Origin: Gerris lacustris
Taxonomy: Eukaryota > Arthropoda > Insecta > Hemiptera > Gerridae
DNA: 64,000 nucleotides
NCBI GenBank assembly: GCA_951217055.1
Contig: OX578278.1
Location: forward strand, 32,501,105-32,565,104
Reading direction: 5' to 3'
A program made the position numbers and the translations under genes. Of this stretch, positions 37,801 to 51,600 are shown in pieces (the first letter of the stretch is position 1; each line of letters starts with the position of its first letter). The notes under the pieces are model-generated. The model searched no databases and was not told where the DNA came from. It saw only the letters and a program-made list of their open reading frames with translations.

Positions 37801-40800
37801 AGCTTGGATTCGGGGAATTTGTATCGGCAACGACAGAGAAAAATCATTCTCCTGTATAGCTCAGTTGGTAAGAGCGCCTGTAACGGATTAATAGAAGGCC
37901 CGTGGTTCAAGTCTCGGTGCGGGGGTCTATTTTTCTCTGTATGTCTCCTATAGTTAATGATAATTATAATTTGATTTAAAGATAATCATTTAAAAACACT
38001 TGTTTATTTACTTACTTGTACTTCCTGTTTTCTCCGATGGTCCTGAAGAAGAACGGATACTTAATTCTATCAGAGAAAGTACTTCCTTCCGCACTGTAAC
38101 TTATTACAACTGTTTTATAATGTTTGGCCACAGCTACCAGAGGTTCTACAGTGTCTGAACAAGCAGGCCCTGAAAAATAATTATAAAAACATTTAAAAAA
38201 GTTTTAGTGAAACTGGAAACAAAATTAATCTAACCGATGCCAAATAACAATAAATAGACCCATAGTTATGGTGTTAAGAGCCATGGAACCAACAGCAATA
38301 AAGACTATTACTTATTGTAGAAGGGCTGTTCTTCAGAAAAATATGTAGATCTATAACTATGAAGGAGGAATAATTATCAGAAAAATATAGGCTCTTTGTC
38401 AATGCATAACAATATCCTACCAAACAAAGAAAAAGACTACAGTAGAGTCTCGCTAATCCGGACCCCGCTAGTCCGGACATCCGTATAATCCGGACGGGCC
38501 AAAAACTATGTACAATTTGGAACTAGGGTTATTCAGATTTATGAATTGTTGAGATTATCGGGGTTTCTGCTTTTATTGTCTATTACCTTTTATAAAATTG
38601 TTCCTAGTATAGTTTACAGGAGTACATTCCAACGTTCGACACGAGGAATACCCAGTATTTCTGTTGAAAATAAACAGATTTAGAATAATTATGAATAAGT
38701 AAGAACATCGATAAATCTGTTTTGGTTCCATAGAAATGTAGGGCGGAAGATATAAAGGTAGAGTATTCCAGAAAATATAATTGCATATGAGATGAGAGGA
38801 TTTTAAGAAACACGCGGTTCAACGGAGTTCCGTGAAATTTCGCCAAGCCGCCCGTGTACAATGTCTTAACTTTTTGTGAAATGATTAGGCGTTGCTCGAA
38901 TTGTATTTCGGAACATAGCTTGTTTCCCTAAAAGTCTCTTCTATACCTGCACCTGCGTAATAGATTATCATTTTAATTTAATTTATTTGATATTCGGACT
39001 GGTGACAGAACAGTCTTTGAGACTAATAGAAGTATTTTTTTACGATAATAATCTCGATTTAAATATTTTTACTCAACTAAAACTTATTTTATAGACATTT
39101 TAAAACTGATTCTGTTTAATCCGGACTTTCGGTAATCCGGACAGGGTCCGGTCCCGTCAAACCCGGATTAGCGAGACTCTACTGTATTGCTAACAATGAA
39201 GAAGAACAATCCATCTGAATGGATAAGCGTACCTTACAATGGTAGAAGAAATATCTCCTGTTTTCACACTAAAGAGCAGTTTTAGTAATAAATAAAATAA
39301 ATACACACTTTTTTAAAACAATGCACTGAAAAGAGAACTTCAAGTGATCACAGTACATGAGTTGTCACTAAAGATAAACCCTCTTCAGACCTAGAGGTAG
39401 CTTCAGCTCCAGGGTGACAGGAGGAGAAAATATAATCTGTGCAAGATTTAGCTTTTTAGGGTGTTGGGAAGTTAGTCTAATCTAAGTTAAAAGAGTTGTC
39501 CCAGACAAACATGTTAAGTTAATTAAAAGTGTGTAAAAAGAGTTTTATATTTTATTTTTAAATAATTAAATACTTTTATTCCCCTTTATTCTTCATTACA
39601 GTTATTGCTTACAAACATACTGAAGGTAACTATAGCATTGTGATCATTCTTAAGAACATTTCGTTCTTTTTATGTTTCCAAATTCAAAAATTCTTGGTCA
39701 GAAATCCGTTACAGACATCAGGGAACATTTTTGCCCCTATGTCTGTCTGTTGCTCAACATTTTTGCAAACAACATACCTTAAAAACCACTTAACCAATTT
39801 TGATTAAATTTAGATGGTAGATCACAACTAACCAATCTGCTCTTAATCCCATATCAATTCATTATCTGCTGCATACATTTAATGTAGAATAAAAATAAAT
39901 TTGACTCCCATTGGGAACCGAAATAGGTCCTTTTTTATGATCACTTTTATGTTTAAAAGTTCTTATCTTATTTTAGTGAAATTTTGATGGTTGTAACAAT
40001 TTAACACAATTAGCTCCTTATCAATTTAAACCGTCAGAGATCACCCCACCGAGAATCAAAAAAGTTAAAATTTTAACCTCACTTCAATTCCCATGTGAGT
40101 ATTCATCCAATAATAGGAAGCGAGGAAGCTATGCGCCACAATTAATTAACAAACTATTATTTTTACATCGCCCATGTTAATTTTGCAAAGACATCACACT
40201 CATTCCAAATAAAACTATATATTTCTATTTATTACTCAATTTTCAAAGGAACAAAAAATATCAATATATATATATGTAGAACATTTGTGTTACACTATGT
40301 AAAAAAAATTAATTGAGAAGCCAAGAAAATGACTCCCATAGTAATATTAAAAACATACAACAAAGAATTGGCTGTGATCTGGCTTCATGCAAATAAATGG
40401 AATAATATAGGTGGAAGAAAACGAGGCCAGAAAAGAGCCACTTAGTATTTTTTAAATTTTACTTGAAACAAACTTTTCACAATTATGTGAAATGGCTCTT
40501 GGCTTCTCTTTAGCTAAATTAATCAATCTAAATTAAAAAAAATATATATATAAAGTAAAATCAATCAAATGAATACCAAGAATGCCGGCAACTCTTTTAA
40601 AATCTTCATTTTTAATGATGTCAACAAATGTCTTAAGAACAAGATCGGCTTGGCACTGTCCGTTTTGAAGCTTTATCTCCAGGTTGTAGTCTCTGAGAAT
40701 CTGTTTATTATCATTTATAGCTGTTTGTGCCATTAGAGCACCTGAAACAAACAAAATATAGATTTTTTAAAATTATCTTTCATATTTAATTAAATCACAA

Positions 40801-43800
40801 CAGTCAAATAAATATATTTGTTACAATCCTTGATTATTTGGGGGATAAATCATGAATGGCCACCATCTTAAACATGAGAAAGCGGATGAAACAATGCCAG
40901 TAGTTTTACTAGGGAGATAATACAGGGTGATTACAAAAGAATAGCAGGACTTTGACAATCGGAAACAGTAACCAAACAAGGGTTACCTCTATCTCTTGTG
41001 TAGGAGACACTCAAGTTTCATTTGGTCACACAAGTTGGCCGATCTCAGTAAACTGTAACTGTAAGACAAGTTTAAGCAAAGCTTACTTTCAGCTAACTGC
41101 ATCTCAGATGCATTTTTGCTTCTACATACTAAAGGTAAAGTAGGCTATGTGAACATTCTGAAGAAAATAATTTTTTTTTTTTTTATTTCTCCAATTTCAA
41201 TACAGAAATCCATTCAGACATCAGGGAATATTTATGGTCCTGTGTCTGTCTGTCATTGAATTTTTGCAAACCAACATATCCTAAAAACTACTGGTCCCAT
41301 TTTAATTAAATTTTGGAGGTAGGTCATAAGTAGTATATTGTTTTCTCAGCTAAGTTTCAACTTAATCCGCTCATTCATTTCTCTTCCACAACACACTAAG
41401 TTTTTTTTTCTATTATCATCTATATCCATGAAAGTACTAATAATAATAGGGACAAACTGCAGCTATCCAGCCATCTCTCTTGGCTAAAGCCAAGCTCTTG
41501 CTAGAGTGTATGGAAAATAACGGCTTACTAATGCTCAATGGCACATGGGAAAGTGATTCTCCAGCACAGTCCACATACATAAGAGCTAATGGTACATCCG
41601 TCATAGATCTGGTCTGGGTAAGCAACATTTTAGCTAATGCCGTCAAAGATTTTAAAATCTCTGCCGACCCAACCTTTTCTAAACACCAAATTACTATAAC
41701 ATCTCTAATATTCCAAAAAGGAAATACAAATAACCAGGACATCGTCATAACATACTCCTAATACAAATCGATGGGATCAAAACCAGATTGAACGCTTTAC
41801 CAACCACATGGAAAATTCAATGGAAGTAACCTTAAGGGAGTAACCTTTTCAAGCACTAGGAAATTTGCCATCGCAAGGGACGATATGATTAGCAAAGCAA
41901 ATAGAGCCTTTGGATCCATTAAGCATGTGCTACCAGCGGCAAAATGCAGCTCTTGGAAATTCAAGAGTGAAACTGTTAGAGTTAGTAATATCATCTACTC
42001 TTACCTACGCTTCAGAGGTTTAGGCACTAAGCTATCTGAATAAACTCGACGCTGCCCATACTAAAATCTTAAAACCATTACTGAGCTTACCAGCTTACCC
42101 TAAAGTACACCACACAGCCATATCAGAGTGGAAACCATGTGTCAACCAGTATCCGGGAGAGTCTTGAACAGGATTCTAAACTGGAGAAACAAGATACCTG
42201 ATATGCCCACCAATATACCAACCCAAGGTTATGCTACCAACTACTATGCCTGCTAAACACTTGGGTCACTCAATTATTTAATATAATAAACAACATAAAC
42301 CTACCCAACTCCATTCGTACTGCTATCAAAACCAACCTTCCACTGTCAGAAATTGACATCCAGAAAGTAATCCTTAAATATAATCACACACAGTACCAAA
42401 TAGACATTAAAAAAATCAACTCAAGCTCTTACAGCAACCTGTTCAAGACAATATTCAATTAAAATCAATACCTTAAAATAGAGTGCAGCTTCCAAAAAAG
42501 ATAATAATATGTCAGACCCGACTCTCTAATACCAACATCACCAGCCTACACCTAAGAGGAAAACACTGTAAATTTGACAGTACCAGACTGTGCCAAGCTT
42601 GCAAAGAAAGTACAGAAGATCTTTACCATTTGTTCCACAAATGCAACACATTAAACTCCCTACGGCTAGAGACTATCTACAAGTATGCCAGTAGAGAGGA
42701 CTACCCAACTGAAATATTTAATTTAAACTCAGCAGAAAAGATCAACCTCATTTATAAATTTATGATTAACACCAGCGAATTTTATTTTAATTAAATTTAA
42801 ACTCTCAAATTATTTATTGTAAAGTTAAAGACCGGGCTGCAAAGATCTAATCCCGAGTAACGTATTGTTAAATTATGTCTCACTTTGTTAATTAGGAACT
42901 AACTTTGTAAGGGGAAATCCAAAACAAATAAATATTATTATATAGTATCAACTCTATACTCAATAAACAAAATAAATGTTCAATATTTGAAACAAGTCAA
43001 CTACCATGATTTCAACTAATTATGACAAAGTGTGGGCCTATATCTCATTAGGTTGGGGGATGATGAAGAATTGTCTAAAGCAGAGTTTCCCAACCTATTT
43101 GTACTCACGGACCACAAGCCCCCCCCCCCCCCCCCCTCGTCCCACTATTCATAAAATGTTTTCCTTGGGTCAGTTATACAATAACAGATTACTAATATGA
43201 TTAATAATTAGCGCAATAATCAATATTAGAATCAAACGGATCAGGTGAATAGTAATATTTGTAACCTTTTTGTATGGATCTAGCCTCAGACGTCACAAAT
43301 ACCTAGGACAGTTAAAAGTAAACTATATTTCATGTGTACACAAATTTTATTGAGTACAAATTATATTTTAGTTATACATAACACAATGCACTTGCGTTGT
43401 GTTACAGGTTTTTAAAAGATATGACTATTGTCATTAAAAAAATTAAAAATTATATTATCAATGGCTACCTTGATCCTGCATGTTATTGCACAACTTGTCA
43501 ATATTTGGCTTAAAAGTAGACAATGCCATTCTCATTGGAGCATCCAAATGGGTTAATCTGTTTTTTTGCTTAATCATGATAAGACTGAGGGTAGATAAAT
43601 AAGCTGCACAAATGTTTTCTCTCTAGTTTTCTTTTGTAGTTACAAAGATAATTTGTGATTTTTAATTCAGCAAAGAGTAAAAGGTGAAACAACATACCGT
43701 TAACTATTCCCTGAGCCATTGGATATCGCTCGCTTTCTTTGGAAAGTGGGAAGATACCGATGATCTGAAGCGTTCTTCTATCTTCTTCACCAGTTGACCA

Positions 43801-45661
43801 GACAGACCAAAAGTTTGAAGAATTGGATGAAGCGTTCTCATGCTGCTTTAGCCAACTGCATGCAGCGTTTTTCAACAATGTCTCCTCCTTTCCTCCTTTA
43901 TGCTCTCTTTCTTTCATCCAGTAACCAACTAATTCTTTGTAATCTTTACTATCAAATTCAATCTTTAGAAGAGTCTGAAAAAAATTACAGAGAAGATTAT
44001 TTCTTGTTATATTTATTAAATTCATGTAAATACATTGAATTATGGATATTTATTTGGGCATTCAATATAACAGTTAAGCCAACCTTTGCAACTTCCTCTC
44101 TGAAGACTGTTGCCTAATTGCAAAAGGCAGTAGTTTTCCGGAAAATAATAAATTTGGTTTTGGTCAGCTGGAAGCTCTGATATTATTTTGTATAAAGTTT
44201 AGAAAATATTTAATGTAGCGCTACTAGTGGTGAAATATAGTACTAAAAAGTGAAAACCAAGCTACCTCCTGTTAGCTCCTAACTACCAGGTACTATATTT
44301 TTTTTAAAAAAAATCAGAATGTCACGTTTCTTATGTAGTTTTTTGAGTGATGGAAAATTTAGACCGACCCCCCAAAAGCCTGTTACAAGCTTTTGCCCAA
44401 AAACATATCCAAGTTGAAAACATATTTAAATCAAAATAATAGCTTTTTTACTAAGATTTTGTGAAATCTACACATGGTGACTAGCATCTAAACAGCAATA
44501 TTTATCAGTTTAAAAAAAAAATCTAATTTTTAAAAGAAATATTTTTATGCTAGCCAGATATAATGAATAGAAAGATAATCATCAGATAGTCCTCTTGTAC
44601 GAGCTTGCTAAGGTTAGAGTGGGGGAGAACCACCTCTTTACAGTTTTGAATAGACAGTAGCAAACCCTGTAGGGCCAGGGAAAAAAGGAACTAATTTCAG
44701 CCGCAATGTTCAAAAAAAAAGTTCTATCTTGGATGTTATTCGAATCTTTAGGCTGCTGGGCCATTAGACTTCTTTAAATGTTAGGGTAGGTAGATTGGGT
44801 ATCAAGACAGAAAAGTGACGGTTAGGTTTATTTACCCTATTAGTTGCTCTTTTTGTTACCCAGAGATGCATCAGCACGACGATGGTAGCACCCAGCCTGT
44901 CCAACTAGCAGGGGTGGGGTGTACCATAGTTGTGCCGATGGTGCAGCTATAGCTAACAAAAAGTGCAACTAATAGAGTATTGAACCCGATTGCTATTTTA
45001 CTGACGACTCCAAATCTACCTTTCCTGATCTAAAGAAGTCTGATGTTTAAGTGGTCTAAATCACTTGTCAGTAAATCAGGAGGTTACAGGTTTGAGACCC
45101 GCCTTAGATGGAGAGTTTTTACAGGTAGGGCAGCACAGGGTAGTTCTCCCCCACTGTAACATTAAAGCAATACTAATACAAGAGGGAAGTTGACTATCTC
45201 CCTATATTTATTGTCTCTGGTACCACTCCGCCCCCCTCTAGTTGGATAGGGCTGCCTACAGCCTTGTAGCTGTAAGTATATGCTCATATTATATTAGAGT
45301 TATTAAGTAAATAAAAAATTGATTTACCTCATAAGCAGGTCCTGCCCAATCCCTGAATTTAGTTGGAATAAGTTTGCCAAGCCTGTTAGTGTAAAGATGA
45401 CAGCCATATTGGTCTTGATAGTCATTACATAGAGGCAGTTGTATCTTAATCATTTTAAATTGAGGCTTTGGCAGGAGAATCAAGGGTTCGGATGTTGCCT
45501 CTGCTAAAAGAACAGTGCTGTTCTCATGAAGTCTATCTAGAAATGATTCTAGATTGCCCCCAAGCCAGGCTATCTGAACATATAGCTTTCGTCCCTCTAT
45601 CTCTTTCCACAGAAAACCACTTAGTTCTATAACAACACAAAATATTTAAAAAAAAAAAAAA

Positions 45662-45697
<36 letters not shown>

Positions 45698-48600
45698 TGT
45701 AAAGTAATAGGATAATTAAAAGTGGTCAGTGAGAAACTATTAATCATTTGATAGTCCAATGCATAAAAGTGTCACTGACATCAAGCTAGAATTTTGTGTA
45801 TGAGTTAATTTTTTGGTGTCTTCCAAGAATATGTTGTTGGCAAATTTCGCCCACTGGACATACTTTGCATAAGCTGTTAAAGAAAAGACCGGTGGAGATC
45901 AACCATGTCCTGTCCAAGTAGGTGGACAAGGTAATTTTAATGACCCTGAATAAAAAAATTAGATAGTTGATCAAAAATCAAATGTATGTTGATGAGGAGT
46001 AAAGCTTTTTTAAAATATACATTTTTGAGCTTACCACATTTTTGCGAATTGCGTATGCTCATATTTAATTTTGAACTTCTGTATATTTTTCCTGGGGTTG
46101 GGTCAAAAAGTTGCAACAGTGTTTCAAATTTCAGCACTTTTGCTTAAACGGTCCAGGCCCTATGAAACAAAGAGCGACGGACAGACGGACACATCACCCT
46201 TGGCATAAGGTTTTTGAGAAGTATCAACAAAACCCTAATTATTGAAGGCAGAGCTGAAATTTGTTATTAAAAAAATTAAATCGTTCATGGTTGAAACTTG
46301 ACTTACCAACATAGTCAGTCACTAGCAAGGCACAAGTGGAGTTATTATCCTTACACCAAGGTGGTGAGTACACTCCATATTCACAGCGTATTGGCTCATT
46401 GTGAATTGTACTGTTCTCATCGCAGTAGTAACTTCTGAAAATAAATAACATTATTACCACAATTCAATTAATAGATTCATACTAACTATAGAAACAGCTG
46501 TGAACTCCAGCCTTGGTGTTATAGTAGTAATAATAAATATTGTGGAAACTTTTAGTTTCTCTTCTAGCCACAAGATATCAGGGGAAATTGGGTTTGAAAG
46601 TATATAAAAAATTGGGACAATAAATTGTGCTTTTTTGTGTAAATTTCATTGTAACAGTAGACAGGTGTCTTCCTCAGCTGCCTAAATTCAAATAGTTAAC
46701 AATTTTAAAACTAATAGCTTAGATATGAGTCACGGTCTCTCTACTCTCCCATCCTCCTGTTACCCTCTCAGCCACCCTCCTCCAGTGCGGCCTTGGGCTA
46801 AGGGATTCGAAATCTGCAGTCTGCATGAGCATGTATACAATGTAACATCAGTAGTTTAATTCTAAATAGAATTGAGGCGGCCAACCATCCCTAAGGGCTG
46901 GATTTGAGAATCTCATACGAATCACCAACCAGAATCACACTCTGAACATGCTTCTTTGTTTTGTTTGAATCATTCGCAAATCGGATTCCAGAATCACCCG
47001 TGTGAATGGAGCTATTAGTAAAGGTAGTCTACACAAATGACTTTCTTAATTAATTCAAAAATTGGTGATTAACGGTGTGACAATTTCTTCAATATTTTGC
47101 TAATGAGTATTTGCAAGCATACATGCACAAACTTATAATATTTTAATATAGTTAAAATGATAGTTACCCTCCAACAAGCATTGTGCTCTGCATTATAAAG
47201 TTGACATCAACTTGGCTTGGTCTATAATCTACAGCAGTTGAAGGATCTGTCAGAACTTGCCAGAAGATTTCGTTTTCCGGCCCAATAATCCTGCTTTTCT
47301 TTAGGTCAATTCGTTTTACCGCATAGATCCCATAGCTGAAATACAATAAATATTAGTCAGTTTTTTAAGAAATAGTAAATAATTTTACTAAGAAAAACTA
47401 TAGCTCATTTTATTTTATTTATTTCTTTTTTTTTTAAATTATACCACTTGAATTGCTTTTGGGGTATTAGCTTATTTAAAGAATCAATTCACAATGTGTA
47501 CACTTCTGTAACCATTATTAGATTCTCTTGACAATTTAACTGAAGATTAAAAATTAATTAATATGCTATTTTAAAACAAATTTCTAAAATTCACAGTAAA
47601 TAGTCTGCCAATTAGTGTAGCACAAAAACTACTTGTTCAATTTTAATGAAATTTGGATGGTAGTTCACAATTAGCCCATTGTTGGTCCCATATAAGTTTC
47701 AACCTTCAGCACTCATTTGCAGAGACGGGACGTTTATGATTTTTATTTTTCCATTTCATGACCTTTATTCTATGACTTTTATGACTTTTATTATCCCGTT
47801 TTATGACCTCTATTTTAGAAAATCGGTTGTTTTATGACGTTTTAGCAAATAGTATGACGTTTATTTTCACTGTGAAAATTTAGCCTTTTTAGCGAAAATT
47901 TAGCGTTATTTTGGAGGGTAACAGTTAAAGAGAGATTTTAATATTTCATAAATACAGAATTATATTTACAATATATAATAAATAATAATAATTAGCAGAA
48001 TGCTTCAACGTTGTAAAAAATAATCATATGTTGTTGTATATTATCCAGCGTTAAATTGGCTCTTTTGTCCGTCAGTAAAATTTTAAACTTGGAAAAAGAC
48101 CATTCGACGTCGGCAGATGAGTTGGGAGCAAATTTGCTTTTCGCAAAGTCGGGCAGCTATGGCCTGGGCGTGTTCCCATCCATGATTCAAATTTTGATGT
48201 TTTTTTTTAACAAAATGGCATGAAAAATTAAACACTTGTTATATATCACCACACGTGTTATATATTTTTGTAATCTACTCCTCAATACCTTTCATTATAT
48301 ACCTCACTCAAAATTTAAAAAAAAAAATTCCCCCGTGACAGGAATTAGCCGCCATCTTGGATTCCCAGTAATTCATATCGAATTGCTATTCTTATTTTTC
48401 TATGGCCCGGCCAGAAACAGCGGAAATATAGTTATAAGGGGGGGGGGGGGTACACTCAAAATGTTGATGTTTTTTGACAAAATGGCGTTTAAAATTAAAC
48501 GCTTTCCACAAGTATTATATAGTTTTGTATCTACTCTTCAATACCTTTCATTTGATACCCCACTCAAAATTAAAAAAAGAAAAATAAATAAAAATCGCGT

Positions 48601-51600
48601 GACGTGAGTTATCCGCCATTTTGAATTTGAACAGCTGATTATTTTGAGTTCGCAATATTTTTCCTGTGTGTGCGTCAAAACGATCTTTAATATTGGAATA
48701 TTCCATGTTTCTATCTCTTTTGATTCAAAAGTTATTGGAACTGTACCGACTGACAGATAGATAGATACATAAACGAAACTATAAGGGTTTCCTTTTTTGG
48801 TTTTACCAACGAAACCCAAGTAAAAGAACAAGTAAAAAAAAAGCAAGTAACACGAGTAAGAAATCAAATGAGCAATTAAACATTCTAATCCCATACCATG
48901 AATATATAAAAAAATGTAAGTTCTGGAACAGCTAATCAGGAAACTGCCCAACCCAATGGGTTTACTATTGGCTGATTGGAGAATCTATCTTGGCCTTCCT
49001 GGATTCTAATTGGAAGATTTGTTCCAAGAAGGAGCCGATCAGGAGCCCTAGTTTGGAATTAGGGATGACCCTCGGTGCATCTTTAGTTGCAGGTATGCAT
49101 AAGCGCATTAGTTAAGTCCGAAAGTGATCAGGGAATTAAGAGCCCAGGCCTTTCAGTAAGCTGGTGTAAGGGTTTTTTGTTTCAACTGCACTTTTACCTG
49201 GAACCGGACCACAAATGTTCAATATAAAAAATAAAATAAAATAAAAACTTTTTGCTAAACATTTGACAAAAAAGGCCATTCTATGACGTTTATCCCAAGA
49301 AAACCCCATTTTATGACGTTTATATGAAAAATGGCTATTTTATGACAAAATCATATGACTATGACGTTTATGACTTTTTCCCGTCTCTGCTCATTTGTTT
49401 CTCTTCCACTTGCGCACTCATATACATTTATTACCTATATCTTCAAAAGTACTCATCTGATTTTTATGAAATTTGGCTGGTCTGTCGAAAGTAGTAGACC
49501 CCAGATAGCACTAGATTGACTCATGTAAAAAATCAAACCAATTTTTTAACACGTTTAAAAAACGGAGGGAAAGTTAAATAAATTTGACAATAATGAATTG
49601 TAAAAGCATAAAATCATTAAATTATACGAAATAGATGCGAGGAGCTATGTGCACAAATTGGCAGACTATTTTAAATGAATTAAAGTATCAATTTAGTAAC
49701 ATTTTAAGAGCGCAGACGGTTGAAATTAATCTGGGGTTATCTGCAGACTAAGATAACACACTACTTCAAACAAACCATCCAAATTTCATGAAAATCAGAT
49801 TAGTACTTTTAAGATATAGGTATACATAAATGTATGTTTGTGTGCATGTGGAAGAGAATAAATAGGTACAGAAGATTAAAACTTATATGGGACCAGCAAT
49901 GTTAATACCTGGCTAATTATGACCTACCATCAAAATTTTATTAAAAAAGTGAATTCGGAACACATACGAGTATCAAATTTCTATCTATTAGAAAATTGCT
50001 CACTATGAAGACTAAGAAAATTAAATACCTATAGCAAAACAAAAGAACCATTTGCTAGGTAATTAAATGGGACATTTAACATCAAATGCTTTTTGGATTT
50101 AAATTTAGTATTACTAAGTACTACTAATATGGCTACCTGATTTATTTATATTGTCTCTGTTTTCCTACTTAATGTCAACGAACACTAGTCTGGCCCGAGT
50201 CGGTAAGCCCAGGCTAATACCATAGATGAGAGTACCCACGTAGTGTTCTACACACAATCCTAGTCCAAAACAAAAATTTTCTAATGAAATCCATAACTCT
50301 CTTATCCTATCTTTTTCCCGTTTAAGCCAGTCTAGTATGCATATCTTAATTCTAGGTATTTAAATCCACCAGCAAACACTCCCTAATAATGAACACATCC
50401 CAATTGCCCAATTTGACAAAATCTGGGCCCAACAGCAATCGGGCCGATTCTCATTGTACTCATCTTAATTCAATTCAATGCATTTATTTAATTCTATAGC
50501 CAGCTGGTAATAAGGCTGGTCTAGTTAACGCATCCTAATTCAACTTAGTGCATTTAATTCCATCAGCTAAAACTTCCGGGCCCGGAAGACAATTGGACTG
50601 ATTTAGTTAAGGAATCCAAATTCAATTCATCTGCAAAAAAAACCGGGACCAGTCGACAAATGGAGCCGGTTTAGTGTTTAATCATTTCATTTCTATTGCT
50701 AAGATCAGGGCGGAGCCAGCATTTGGGGTGATTAAGTGTATATGCATCCCAATAAAATAATAAATTAATTCCTTTTATTGGCAAATATTTACAGAAAATT
50801 CGAATGCGTCAGTCATTACTGTGTTTCATTGATTTTAAATGTATGGTGGGTCCAAGTTATGTAATCATTTCAGGAGGGGCAAGTAAGATTATGGTTAGAC
50901 AATAAAAGATCAAACCACCAGTGAGTTTCATTTATGTGTGTGTTAATAATCATTACACAAATTAGAACTAGTAATTCTCACCTGGAAGGTGGTCCAATAT
51001 TTCCAACATCAGATGCTTCACCAGCTTCCATAATAACAACTTGATTGGAATCGGGTGGTATCCAAACCTGAAGGTTGACATAGTTTGCCGGCCAACGAAC
51101 GATACCTTCAGTTATATTACTGAAACAAATAATTTATATTAAAATACATATTGGATTTCTAGAGCAAATAATTTATAATGATAATAAGTGAAGTCTTGAA
51201 AAATTAGGGAACTTGTTTCCAAAATATGTCATAATAACTCTGCTCAGAAATATGAGGCAAATAAATAAAGTAATTTTTTATTAATTTTTAATTCAATTTA
51301 AATTATAATTACACATGCTTTCCTTCAAAGTAGTTGCTCTGGGAAGATAAACAGCGCTTGAGACGTTTCTTCCAATATCAATCGCCTTAATCTAGTGGTT
51401 ACATTAGTTTGATGTTCTAAAATGGTGTCTTCGAGGTGGTTTGAGGAGATCAATGAGTTTGGTCATGGTGGTTGGAGGAGATCAAGTAAAACATCCCTGT
51501 GGCTCCTCAGCCCTTTATTGACTAGACGTTGAGTCCTTAGCACTTTTTTCTTTTCCCAAGATTAAAGAGCCACCTCAAAGGACACCATATTGGGACATTT

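Larger units (their letters stand above)
47590..49965. repeat. Inverted repeat (family B) interrupted by a hAT element
   Basis: The arm at about 47590-47719 plus 49398-49560 is inverted at about 49660-49965. AATAGTCTGCCAATTAGTG faces CACAAATTGGCAGACTATT, and both arms carry ATGAAATTTGG and GTTCACAAT/TAATTATGAC motifs. The hAT element at 47720-49389 is inserted in the left arm. Confidence 0.7.

Noticed and set aside
37850..37925. Possible functional tRNA gene
   Set aside because: T-stem mismatches, an enlarged anticodon arm and a second tailed copy nearby point to a SINE head.
43081..43200. Open frame running through a proline-coding C-run
   Set aside because: Homopolymer artefact next to a likely transposon end.
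48236..48951. Plus frame of 123 and minus frame of 137 codons
   Set aside because: Interior of the decayed hAT element; no transposase motifs in these frames, the real relic is at 47997-48170.
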